64,000 bases of DNA from contig JYIP02000014.1 in assembly GCA_001051155.2 (NCBI GenBank), forward strand, positions 343,182 through 407,181, read 5' to 3'. Made by a program: the position numbers and the translations under genes. Positions within the stretch are counted from its first letter, which is position 1; the number at the start of each line of letters is the position of its first letter. This document shows positions 46,782 through 62,108 of this stretch, piece by piece. Under the pieces are notes generated by a model. It searched no databases and had not been told where the DNA came from. It saw nothing but the letters and a program-made list of their open reading frames with translations. The stretch comes from Chrysoporthe austroafricana. Its lineage: Eukaryota > Ascomycota > Sordariomycetes > Diaporthales > Cryphonectriaceae.

Positions 46782-49700
46782 GTCGAATATATCAATGCTG
46801 TCGATACGGATATGTTATCGCGCGATGAGTGCTGATGAGATATCCTGGTTTGGTCGCCAAATGCTCATATATGATGACAATGAACAATGCGGTCATGGCT
46901 CCTTTCGGCAAAATCAATGCTGTTGTCCGTCACCGCTTCTGAGCGCCAATACTGTTATTCGTTACTTCGCCTGATTAAGACCTTTGTCAAGCAACGATCC
47001 GTGTCGCAAGTACGTCGAACAGCAGCGCATGAAGGTGGCTAGGGGGGGGGATGCATGGGCATGATCAACAGGCAGCGGCAGTGATTCCTGTCCTCGCCAC
47101 GGCTCCTAAGTCGTTCACAGCGTACGTGAGTACCGAGTTCTCGCCGGGGGTGCTCATTCGGAGGGGGTGGCGAGATGCCGCGTATTGAGAATGCTCGATG
47201 CCTTAGTAAAACTGTGTGACTGGGCGTCAGCTGCATCTTCAGAGCCCACTCAAGCCCGCGGAAGAGAGAGACCTGGTATGAATCACTGCAACAACCCCGT
47301 CATCGTACCGGAGCATTAACGATGCGGAAACCCTCCGGTGTGCGTATGAGGCTGACTATATAGTACCTAGGGAGTCTAATTAATTATATAGACCACAAAT
47401 ATTCCTAGTTAGTTGGAGTTGCTCTTCCCTGGTGAGAGCCATGGCAGTGTATGATTGCAAGTGAAGTTTGCCCAATGATTGTCTTTCCACGTGGCTCTCA
47501 TTTTTGACAACCTTAAGCTCACATTTTTTTCTGTGTCGTAGCGGGAGGGACACGGGGAAAACTTCTTCTCTTGGGATGAGCTTAGCTAAAATGGATGTGT
47601 CTAAAGGAAAGCTATAGCATATATTCCATACTCGGGTTTTCTTAATAACACCCTGGCCTGTTCAAATCGTCAATTCTCTGCACAGCACTTTCTGCTTGGG
47701 AGGTGGTGAGAAGTTGGGGGGGGGGATGCATATCTGGCGAGGAACACCATCGGATTTTCAGATTCTGTAACCATCATTGGCGAGCCCCAGGTCCGTCCTG
47801 CAGAGAAAAGACGTCAGCGGAACAGAAGACTCAGGTCCAGGCAACATCGTGAGATCTCGTCGAGCGTCAGGTTGCGTTTCACGGGGGTCAGGCCACGGCT
47901 GCCTCACGCGACCTCGGTCCGAAACCTGAGGCCACATATCTTGCCTGCTGAGCCATCAAGACCCACCCTGCTCCACGAGGAGTAGTCTTGTCTCTTTATT
48001 GTGTTTTTGACAATGCAGTAGTTTGACTCGGGCTGTGGAGGGGAAATGAACGATTGTTGTCGTCTAGGTGGAGTCTTGGGGGGCGGTCGGTCTAGGATAA
48101 CACTGAAAGCGGATCCCGGGGTGAGTGGCAGCCCATGCTGATGAGGTCATCTCTTTTCTTGTTCTGAAGGTTCATGTTGCTCCGAAGCCGCTCGTCGGCT
48201 TTGCAATGGCTTCTTGAATCAGCATAAGTCTCAAAGGGCACGCCTGCACGAGGACACGGACAAGAGGATCTTTAAAGGTCCTATGTAACTCACAGCGGGT
48301 TAAAGTAAAGCTGCAGAATCTCTCGCCCAAGTCCAACATTGCAACAGCTCCTTTGGGTCTAGACTGGGCACTGCAAGGTACCGCCTGACTGGGGTCACCC
48401 TCTTGCCTGTTTGGGGATGCCGTTGCTGTCGTGGAGTCTACTGAGTACTGTGGTAGAGACAGGTTGCGATCTGTTATGAGGCCGAATGCTACTTGATGTT
48501 GAAACAAGGTTGACACTGGATCTCGAACTATCGTAGCCTGTACCTGCTTACCTAAGCATGGGGTTTGGCGGGTTGAGTTGGTTCGGCGAAAGCAAGAAGG
48601 ATCCTCAGTACCCTAAGTACCACCTGAGAGCTACTGGGTAGATCGTCCTCCTGCAACACCCAAACCTCACCGGAAGCGATTTATCCCATCATCTCCCTCC
48701 CCTAGTACTTGCCAGTCTCAACTGAATCCGAATCCGAACCTGGATCTCCTCACCTGTGTGGAGGCAGACATTCCCATGCGCGCTGCCTGCCTGCGTGTCG
48801 CACCACGAACTGTCTGGGGCCGAGTCCTGGTCATATGACGTCCTCTTGATAGGAACGCGTGGGAATCACATCCTTAGCGGCCCAGGTTTGGGAGGGGACA
48901 GCCCCGCCGTTAGCCCGGCGACAGCTCTGCACCATCACTGGTCACTGATACTGGCGACGATACGAACCTTCCAGCACGCCCGTCATCAAACCTTCGAACG
49001 AGGAACCGAGCACCAGCAAGGAAGGGACCAGAACCAGGAGAACCTCAGACGCGCAGTGCTGTGCAGTGACAGTGTCGTCGACCTCCCTGCAGCCACACAA
49101 CGCCTGCATCTATAAGTATCTACAGGATCTCGCCCCAGGGCCTGGCCGTGCCCTGTGCCCCGCGCTGCGTGCTGGGTGCTGATTGCAGGGCGCAAAGTGC
49201 AGAGGGCACAAGTGCACAGGGCTGAACGACTGGATATCGTCAATCCTGTCGTGCCATTGTCCCATTGTTACTTTACCTGTCTTGCCCAAGGCCCTCCTCC
49301 TCCTCCTCCGATCCACCTCTCACCCCCGATCTGTCTGGGTCCTCATACGCCGCAGTGCCGCCGACTCTGGCACCTAGACCAGTTGGCCTCTGCTGCTGTC
49401 TTTTTGCCCCTCGTCGCAGCACGCAGCGCGGCAGGATCTGCCGAGGGCTCTGGTCTTTCCTCTCACCAGGCCAGCCGTCATCTCATCCTCAGCCGTGGAC
49501 ATAACCTTTTTCTCTTTTCCTCGTCATCTCGCCACCCCGCCACCACCGCATCGCAGCATCGCGTCGCATCGCATCGCATTGCGCCTAGGCTTGCTGCATG
49601 CACCCTTGTACCCCCGGGCCTGGCTGTGAGACGGACAAGTTGACCTGACCAGCCACCCGCGATCTGGTCCCAGCCTGACGCGATCAAGCCTGGAAAAACC

Positions 49701-50336
49701 CAACCTGAGCCCGACCGGCCTTGGACAGCACCATTCATCCACTTCCACAACCATCGATAACAACAGCATCTGCACCGAGGCCCACCGCACAGCCAGATTG
49801 AAGCGCTCAGGCCCGTGGTCTGGGACAAGAGCTGCAGTAATCACGCTTACCTACCTGACTGTGCAGCCAAGCCCACCGCCTGCAGTCAGCAGCAGCACCA
49901 GCAGCAGCACCAGCAGCAGCACCAGCACCAGCTCATCCGACATCAGCCTGCCCCGTTTATCTCTCCCACCGCAGCCCCCAGATATTGACGCAGTGACGCC
50001 ACAGACCAAGAACCGCTGATACGTCGCATCGCGCACGCCACCCTGCCCTGTTCCACCTCGCAGACAGGACCGGGTTCCTCACGAAGGTACGACTGACCGG
50101 TGCTCACGAGGCGAGTCGCATCCTATCGGCCACGCTACTTGCAGGTAGCTACGTACAGTATTTCGCTGCGGACAGCAGAAGCAACCACCGCCGGCCACCA
50201 ACAAAGCTAGTGCTGGTGCCGGCGCAGCAGCTCCAGCTCCGGTTCAGGCTCGGGCTCAGGCCTAGCCCAGGTCCGACGGCAGACGCAAGCGCAGACCCAG
50301 ACCCAGACCCAGACCCAGCTCGTTCAACTCTCCAAG
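46782..50336. other. Long intergenic region and SRPK leader
   Basis: No gene recognised in 3.5 kb. Homopolymer G runs occur near 47042 and 47718. From 49250 to 50336 the DNA is CT/CAG-rich, with CAGCAC/CAGCAG repeats (about 49887-49930) and four CAGACC-type hexamers (50292-50318) just before the kinase ATG, consistent with a long 5' UTR. Confidence 0.4.
50292..50318 (+). repeat. Hexanucleotide repeat in kinase leader
   Basis: Four tandem cagacc-type hexamers immediately upstream of the kinase start codon. Confidence 0.7.
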
Positions 50337-54523
<4,187 letters not shown>

Positions 54524-55710
54524 AGTGAGTCTGCGATGAACTAGATGTTCAAACCCGGGTGCTTGGACGAGTCGATGTGGGATCCTGACGAGACGGGTCA
54601 AGGTCCCGTCCACAAGAGCAAGCGGAGCGCCAGTGAAAGTGTCGAACGACGATTTGCGCTCGGAAGCCGGAGCCCTAGCACTGTGTGGAAGTCCGGTGGG
54701 CTGCTTATTCAAATTGGCAGTAGAAGTGGGAGTACGGAGCGGAGCGCAGACGAGTGTGGTCGTGCAAGTGATAGTGGCAAGGGGAAGACGTGATGTTTCA
54801 CCCGGTATGCTTCTCGCCCGGGGGCCCGACAAACAAAGGAGGGGGGGGGGGATGATCGGGGCCACAACGTAGTGGTTTGCCTGTCTCAACTATGTATCGT
54901 GGTAGACAGACGAAAGACAGCAAGGGAAGAGCTTTGATTTGGTAAGGGAAAGGAAGACAGGGGGACTTCTACCTTGCTTAGGCCTCCCCATGGATGGGGT
55001 GGCGTTGACGAGCTTTATGATGAACAGACTACAGCTAAACAATGTCAATGAGTACACATTAGTACATATGAGAATAGACAATCCCTCTTGTGCTACTCCT
55101 CGAGGATGACATGTGACTTCACCCCGCAACCAGCAGCAGGGGAGTGACCCCTAGGTCTCTGCACAGATCAAGAAGGCCTTATACCAAGTCCAGATGTGTA
55201 GTCTCACTCAGGCAGGGGGTGGATCGTCAATCTGTGCTATTTCTCTGTCTACCCAGGTCCTTGGTTGGGTGTGCTCATCCTCCCTCCTGTGTGCAAGATT
55301 ACCCAGGCATCCCAGCCTCCTCCCCCAGCCCTGGCCCAGAGACCGGGCAGTCTCTTGCCGGCCGATCAGTTTGTTGTTTGGAATGTCGGGCCAGCAAGTG
55401 GCCCCTCTTTGGAAGTGCAATAACTCCTGGTTATGATAATACAGGGCAGTCCAGGTCATCCTCCTTGCGCAATACCGATGCATTTGGGTGTCCGTGCTGG
55501 ATTCCACGAGTATCCCTATGCACGGGAACTTCCTGGGCTGATCTTCGACCACAACCAGCCTCTCGCGGGGCTGAAAGCGTGGGCGGACTGTCTGAGGCGG
55601 CGTCCACCACGGTCCTTCAGAACATGCCCACCTAGCGCAGCCCCATCCCCCGAATCCTCCGTTCTCAACAGAGGGCGTCACCGTGCCGTCGTCCTAAGCT
55701 ACGCGGGCCT
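54524..55710. other. Convergent intergenic region
   Basis: 3' flanks of the SRPK and Iws1 genes; includes a poly-G run (about 54840-54852). No gene seen. Confidence 0.5.
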
Positions 55711-57196
55711 CTAGCCGCGTTTCTTCCCCTTCTGGGTCATCCTCCTGAAGGCCTCGACGCCGGCGGCACCCACGGGCCGGTGGTCCGGCCCGCCGCCGCC
55801 GCTCATGTTGCTTACGGGGGCGACGGTGTAGGAGGGCCGGCTGGAGATGGGCCGGGCGCGGTTCGGGTTCGTGCGCACGGGCATCAGGGCCTTGGCGCGC
55901 TGCTCGGCGAGCTTGGCGGAGACGGAGGACACGGCCCCGCGGGCCTGGGTGGCGGAGGGCCGGTGGGCGAGGGTGGACGACTGCGAGGCGGGGAGCTGGG
56001 AGGAGCGCGCGCCGGGGGTCCTGAGGGAGCTGCACGGGCTTTTAGCACATCGGTGTCATCAAGGGAAAGGCCAGAGGGGGAAGCGTACCTAGTGTCCACC
56101 ACGCGTGTATCGATCATCCTCTTCTTGTAGTCATCCGTCCTCTTCAGGATCGGCCGACTCCACTCTCCCATCAATCGCTCCGCCATGCGCTTGATCTCAG
56201 GCTGCGCGCGCTTTGTCTTTGTGTAGAAGAGGACAACCTTGCCGATGCCGCTCGACAGTAGGGCCTCCTTCTCGATCGGCAGGCGGGTGAGGGCCGTGAA
56301 GATCTCGCGCTGGATGTTGTACGCCGGCAGGCTGCCGTCGGCCTGCAGTGGCTCTAGGAAGTACTTGACGGCCTGCAGGAAGTTCGTCTCCGGGTCAAGC
56401 ACGGCATGCTGGATGTTCTGCCGGTTGAGGAGGGCCATCACCTCGGGAAGGAGTTTGACCTTCTGGACCGCGGGCTGGTGGTTGTTGACGGCCTCGTTGT
56501 CTGCCTCGCAGGCGTATTCCATCCTGAGCTTGACGTCCGCGATAAGCTCGTCTAGCTCCTCTTCCAGGTCCTGTGCCAGAATGTCAGCAGCTGGGGTTCA
56601 ATGTGGCAAGATGTGCCCTGTTCTTCGCGACATACAATGTCATCCTTCTTGGTGCGCCTCTTGTTGGGCTTGGCCTTCAGAGCCGCATCCATTGCCTTCT
56701 CAATAGCCCTCGCCCTCCTCTGCTCGGGCGTCAGGTCCTCCTCGTTCTCGGGCTCGGGCGAGGTCTTGGCTGACGACCTCGCCCTGCTCTTCTTCTCCCC
56801 ACCGGCGGCCCCCTCGCCGCCGGCGCGCCGCCTCTTGCCCTCGATGATGGTTCCGTCCGCGGCGCTGACTTCATCGTCCCCATCGGTGCGGCGCTTTTTC
56901 TGGCGGCGGCCCTCCTTGGGCTTCCTGGCGGCCCCGCCGTCGGCCCGCTTGCGCTTGGTGGCCTTGAGGCTCTTAGCGACGTCCTCGTCGATCTCGACGG
57001 GGCGCGTCTCGATGTTGGCCTTCAGCGGGTCGTAGTCCTCCAGGTCGTCCACGTCCACCTCGGAGAGCTGGTCCGAGTCCCGGTCCGACATGGCGTCCAC
57101 GTCGTTGTCATTGTCGGGCTCGGGCACAGGCGAGTCGATCGGGGAGTCATCGCGCGTGGGAGGGGCGGAGTGCTCGTGGTCTTCGATGTCGGACAT
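55711..57196 (-). CDS. iws1: Transcription elongation factor Iws1/Spn1
   Basis: Partner of Spt6 on elongating RNA polymerase II. Exons 57196-56636, 56570-56089 and 56029-55711 give 453 residues; introns of 65 and 59 nt keep frame. The first about 185 residues are acidic then basic and disordered (DSDQLSEVDVDDLEDYDPLK; KRKRADGG). The conserved TFIIS N-terminal/Med26-like helical bundle spans about residues 225-335 (LLPEVMALLNRQNIQHAVLD, then FLEPLQADGSLPAYNIQREI, then GIGKVVLFYTKTKRAQPEIK), ending MAERLMGEWSRPI. The C-terminal tail closes with FRRMTQKGKKRG. For exon 3, an acceptor one step earlier (aaag) is also possible and would add three codons. Divergent from the Brl1 gene. Confidence 0.9.
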
Positions 57197-57721
57197 GTTG
57201 GTCTGCGGCGTGGCGGAAGCCAACGAGGAGAAGTCGAGCTGGACGTTCGTGGCGTGTCTCAGGGGCCCAAGACGAAGTTTCGAGGACGTCGGGATCGATC
57301 TGGCTGGAGCCTGGTGATGTCTGTGATGACGAAGGTGGTAGGCAAACGGTGTGCCTCCTTTGAGTGCCACGAAGAAAGGCAAAGGTGAAGGTGAGGAAGG
57401 CTGGAGGCTGAAAGCCAAGTCGTCCTAGCTTGGCCCAGGCTTTGGCAGCCACCTGGGGGACCGACAGGGGTCAGGGTTCTTTGCTCCACAGGCTGGCTGC
57501 GCGGCAGGCAAAAGTCGTCGTCGCCCCTTGCATGACTTGTTGTTTTGTTGATTTCCGTTTTCCATTTCCTGATCTGACGATGCGCCACCACAGCTCTAAA
57601 CCCTCCTCAGCTCCGATAGCTTTCCTCCTCCCCACCTCGGCCCCCAGCTTGCCGCTGCCTATCGTCGTCGCCTCAGCGGATTTTACCATCCTGCACCATC
57701 CCATCTCCCTTGTCTAGGACA
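57197..57721. promoter_or_regulatory. Bidirectional promoter between iws1 and brl1
   Basis: 525 bp separate the two divergent start codons. No TATA box is obvious, as expected for housekeeping genes. Confidence 0.6.
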
Positions 57722-59274
57722 ATGGAGCGGCGGGCGCACTTTGGTCACATGGACTGGGAATGGGAGAATGGCCGTGGCGAGGTTGATGCGACGAGTCCTT
57801 TTGCTCAAGTACAGCCGCAGCGCAGCACAGGTATGTCCTCAGGCGCCGTCAGAAAGCTGCGTAACGCGTGATGGCTGACCGTCTGCTGCGCGCAGCCCAA
57901 CCCTCATCCCAACCCGCATCATCCTCGACGCCTGCCCTGCCAAACCCCTTCAGCGCCGCGGCAAGACAGGGCAGCCCACTCCGACAGTCTTTCGCTGCCG
58001 CCCCTTCGCGATCGATCTTCAGTCCAAACCTACAGAGGACAAGTACGGCCCCGGCCTTCCGGAACCCGACCTTCACGAACCCGGCTTTCTCGACGCCCCA
58101 GACAAACCGCTTCGCGGAGATGGACATTGACGATAGCCCAGCTATGACCGAGGCCTCGGAAGTGCAGGATACTCCCGACGCCGACAGGTCGGACCTCTTG
58201 GACAGCCCTAGCATGTCGACCCCCGAACAGCCGGCGCGCACCACGGCCCTCGTGAGGAGGTCAGGGAAGGGGCCACTGCCGCGCGCGACAGGTGTTGGCT
58301 TCCCCAACGACCGGGTGCGCAAGAGAGCGCGAAACAATAGGGATAGGGACATTGGCAGCACGCGAATGCGTCTGCTGGGCGGGTGCGATGAGGACGACAG
58401 CGACTATGAGGCACGGGACAATCCCAGGGACAGGCGCAACAAGCCCGGAGACAACATGGGCTGGCTGCACTACATCCTAAGCACAGTCTCTTCAAACCCA
58501 GAGGCCCCCATAATCTTCTCCTGGTATCTACAAGTCTTCGTCAACACGTCTCTTGGCGGCTTGCTGCTGTGGACGGCCTGGGGCATCATCTCGGCTGTGC
58601 GAGGCGAGGTCATCTACTCGTCGGAGAAGGCGAAGCTGAACTTGCTCGCCGAGATTGAGCAGTGCAGCAAGCAGTATGTGGCGAACAAGTGCAGCCCCAT
58701 CGCCGAGAGGGTGCCGGCGGTCGAGCATCTCTGCAATGAGTGGGACCAGTGCATGACCCAGGACCCTAACAGCGTCGCGGGCGTCAAGGCGTCCGTGAGC
58801 CACCTTGCTGATATCATTAACGAGTTCACGACGCGCCTGTCGTGGAAATCCATTGTGAGTCTCCTCTAGCGCACCTTGGTGTGTACTGCGCAGAAAAGCT
58901 CAGAACTGACGCTCCTGCAGACCGTCATCCTGATGTTTGCCGTGGTCCTCGTGTTTGCCAATAACATGGCGTTCAGCAAGTTCCGCCAGCATGTGCGGCA
59001 CTATAACCAGCAGCGCCCTGGCGACCCACAGCCCTCACACCCTGCCATGAGCTTCCCCATCACGCCTCACAAGTCTGACCAGGCGTACATCTTCGCGCCG
59101 ATCGGCCACACGCCAAAGCATATCAGGCGAGCCCTCTTCCAGGACGACACGGATACGGATGCATCGCCTGAGCCAAGATTGCTCCCACCGCCGCGAACGC
59201 CGTCGAGGAAGAGCCCTAGTAAGGGTGACCGCAGCAGAAGCCCTTCCAAACGGAGCCCAACTAAAGACTGGTAG
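57722..59274 (+). CDS. brl1: Brl1/Brr6 family nuclear-envelope protein
   Basis: Integral nuclear-envelope protein needed for nuclear pore assembly and lipid homeostasis. Exons 57722-57830, 57896-58854 and 58921-59274 give 473 residues. Disordered N-terminus, then the Brr6-like C-C domain: NMGWLHYILSTVSSNPEAPI leads into a first membrane helix (about 243-273, VFVNTSLGGLLLWTAWGIIS). A lumenal segment follows with the four conserved cysteines (EQCSKQYVANKC, EHLCNEWDQC), and the second helix is TVILMFAVVLVFANNMAF at about 357-374, starting exactly at exon 3. The tail is Ser/Pro/Arg-rich (RSRSPSKRSPTKDW). The disulfide-linked lumenal loop is family knowledge. Confidence 0.9.
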
Positions 59275-61450
59275 GCTGTGGCGAGAGGTGCGGGCGATGC
59301 GCGCCAACCAGATCCTTTCCCTGGGGAGCGCCACGAAAAAGCATATTTGAATACGAACTCTAGAGTTCTAGGGCGGGCGCCCATGCGAGGCTTTGCTGTT
59401 GATCATTAGCCTCATCAAGGACAGCGATGGTTGTCGCGCCGACGCTTTGGAACAGGGACACCGCCGGCATTGGATGTGTTAGGACGGCAAGCGGAAGACG
59501 GTCATCGGAAGGTAGGCCGAACAAAGCGGCGGCCATGTCATGTTAATAGTAGAAGGCCAAGCGCAGAGCGACATCATGCCATGGTGCAATATTAGGCCGG
59601 TGTCACCCCGAAGCGCTGGGAGATGCTGGTGAGCCCCTTGCCACGTGGTGAAATCTCTGGTGCTCGTCCCAGGTGGCATTACATAGTGTTGGCAGGCAAG
59701 GATCAGGTCTGGACGGTCCAGGCCATCATGGCCATCACTGAATCGTGGCCCCAGGGGGGGGGGGCACGGGCATCGGCGTCCAGGACAAATTTTCGTAGTC
59801 AGATTTTGTAAATAAGGGGCGGGTGGGGGGTGGGCCAACGGTTCCTGCATTGTCTCTTGTGTCTTTTTCAGGCGGTCGGTTTGGCATAGGACACGGCGCA
59901 GAGTGGGAAGGGACAGGCGAGTAGGTACTGAGTAGGGGGAATGATATCCGCATGAAACAGCCTTTCTCAAAAGGTGTGGGCGCGCGCCCGCCGCGCAGGG
60001 GTTTCGGTTATTGCTTGCCGTGAAATTCGGCGGGACAGCCCCTACTGGGACACGGCATAATAATGGGACGGAGGCGGAGGCGCGGAGGCGGGCGACCCCC
60101 AGATGCGAAAGATGCAGAGCCTGCCAGCTCTTCACGATACGAAAAGCGTGAGAATGCGGCCTTAGTGCGATCTGCACGGCCGGGGGAATCAACGGCCGTG
60201 GGCTCTTGGATCCTGACAAAATGCCTTGGGCTATTGGCCTGGGGACGGGGGCTGGGTATCTTCGCTGCGCGGATCTTGCCCTACCGTGGTCTGCCCATCT
60301 GCTTGGCTCAGCCCTGTGGAGACCTCAGTCGGCATGTCTAGGGTTTTAGGTTCTGTCGGCTGGCGCCGGCTAGGCTGCTTTTGAACCCTAGCACTGTTGG
60401 CCGGAGTGGTGCCTTTATTTAGTGTTTTTCGTGATGGTGGACACCTCCCCAAAGCGGCTCGACAGAATCGGTAAGGCCGGGCGAGAGCTGCAACTTGAAT
60501 TAGCACGCCGGCAGGACGCAGCTGAAGCGAGATGAGAGAACGAGGCTGAGGACACCAGGCGGCCTGCCGAGCTGCTACTGCCGCATGTAACAATCCCACG
60601 CTGGTGGGTTTCCCAGGAGCCACTCATGAGTTGATGTTTCGAAATAAGGTTGTTGTCGTCCCGGGATGCGAGTCAGCCAGGGCCGTAGAGCGTCCTCCCT
60701 CCCCTTCCCCCCGTCCTTCCGATAGCCGGCTGTGGCCTGCTTTCCAGGCCCCCCTCCCCCCTCACCCTGCGCCGCCTGCCAGCAGGCGGACACAGACGCC
60801 GACACGCGAGCTGTCAGAAGGGATGGGGACAGGGGCCGCTGAGCTGCCCGCGCATCGCGTCACCCGTGGCTTGCAGGGGGTGCCTCCGGGGCCCAGGGGG
60901 CCCGGCCTGGCCGCCATGCGGTCCGTGGCAGAGGCGGTGCTTGGACTAATCTAGCCGGGTCACCGCTGGCGAAGGGCGCGATCCGGAGGATTGGGTTATC
61001 CTACGCTCGACTTGCGGGCCTGCTGACACCCCCCAAGGCAGCAGGCAAGGCGAGGTAGCCTCTTCCGGAAGGAGGAGCACTTTGGGATTACGGATCGCCA
61101 TCCATGTCGCGCCGCCGGCGCAAGCCTCATTATTGTACCATCGTATGCCCTCATGGGCTCATGGGAAAAGCATCGTGGCGGGCCGAGTATAAAGGTTCGG
61201 GAGCCCCCCTGCCTTCGCCAACATTCGTGTCGTTCTCATCCCTCTATTCCTCAGAGCACTTGTAATCAATCCGTCAGGTCTCTCTGCTCACAGTCATTCT
61301 TTCAGTCACTCATTCACCAACCTGTTTGCATTAGCGTTTTGCCTTCCATACACCAGTCCCCGTTAATACATACCTGCGTACTATAATCCCCCTTATTACA
61401 ACCACCACCCCCTCCCACCCACCGAGACAAAAAAAAAAAAATCAGAAAAA
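59275..61450. other. Intergenic region
   Basis: No gene recognised over 2.2 kb; open frames of about 90-250 codons overlap each other and lack features. G-rich tracts occur near 59752 and 60890. The last 260 bp are the promoter and leader of the histidine-rich gene. Confidence 0.45.
61188..61193 (+). promoter_or_regulatory. TATA box of the histidine-rich secreted protein gene
   Basis: TATAAA, about 258 bp before the ATG, followed by a CT-rich leader (61210-61440) ending in a run of A before the start. This arrangement is typical of highly expressed fungal genes. Confidence 0.6.
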
Positions 61451-62108
61451 ATGCGTTCCCAGATCCTCATCGTCCTCCTGGCCGCCGTGGCCTCCGCCCG
61501 TCCCGTCCCGACTCCTCACGAGCACGGCGCCACCTCTCCTCGCGAACTCCAGTACTCCGACATCGCGGAGCTGAGTGGCGCTCCGGAATGGCGTCACGGG
61601 TCGAAGAACTACTACGGCCGCGACGACGAGCCCCCTCACCACCACCACCGGGATGGACCTCACTTCCACGGCGAGAGGGATCCTCATGACCACCACCACC
61701 ACGGCGAGAGACACCCTCACCACCCTCCTCACTATGTAGGCCTCCTCCTAACGCCCCTTTCCTACCCAGCTGGCTGGCCGGCGGACCGTTTGTGTGACTG
61801 ACACCGTTGTGCAGAGTGGTAGCCCTCGTGGTGACATTGTCGACAACATCATCGACTTCTTCTCGCACCAGACGCGGTCCCTTCCGGAGGTCTCGTCCCG
61901 CGTCATGGAGGGCATCGCCGAGTTCCTGTCTCATGAGACCCGCTCCTTCTCCGAGGTACATCCATACTACCCACCTCGCGCTCTGCCGATTTCCAGCCGG
62001 TGATGGCGCTAATTCGTGACGCAGGAGGATGACGGTGTTACCCACGACGAACAAGACCAGGCAATCATCAAGAAGACCCTCGCCTTCTTCACCAGGGCCG
62101 CGAAGTGA
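61451..62108 (+). CDS. Histidine-rich small secreted protein
   Basis: Three exons, 61451-61735, 61815-61955 and 62025-62108, each break at a codon boundary (introns 79 and 69 nt), encode 169 residues. A clear signal peptide (MRSQILIVLLAAVASA) is followed by a short charged region and then, at about residues 62-95, a His/Asp/Pro-rich stretch with runs such as PPHHHHRDGPHFHGERD and DPHDHHHHGERHPHHPPHY. After the first intron come two related amphipathic helices, DIVDNIIDFFSHQTRSLPEV and MEGIAEFLSHETRSFSE, sharing F[FL]SHxTRSxxE, and a third weaker copy near the C-terminus (TLAFFTRAAK). Metal binding (Zn, Cu or Ni) is inferred from the histidines. It matches no family I know; a secreted metal scavenger or effector-like protein is plausible. 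Confidence 0.75.
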
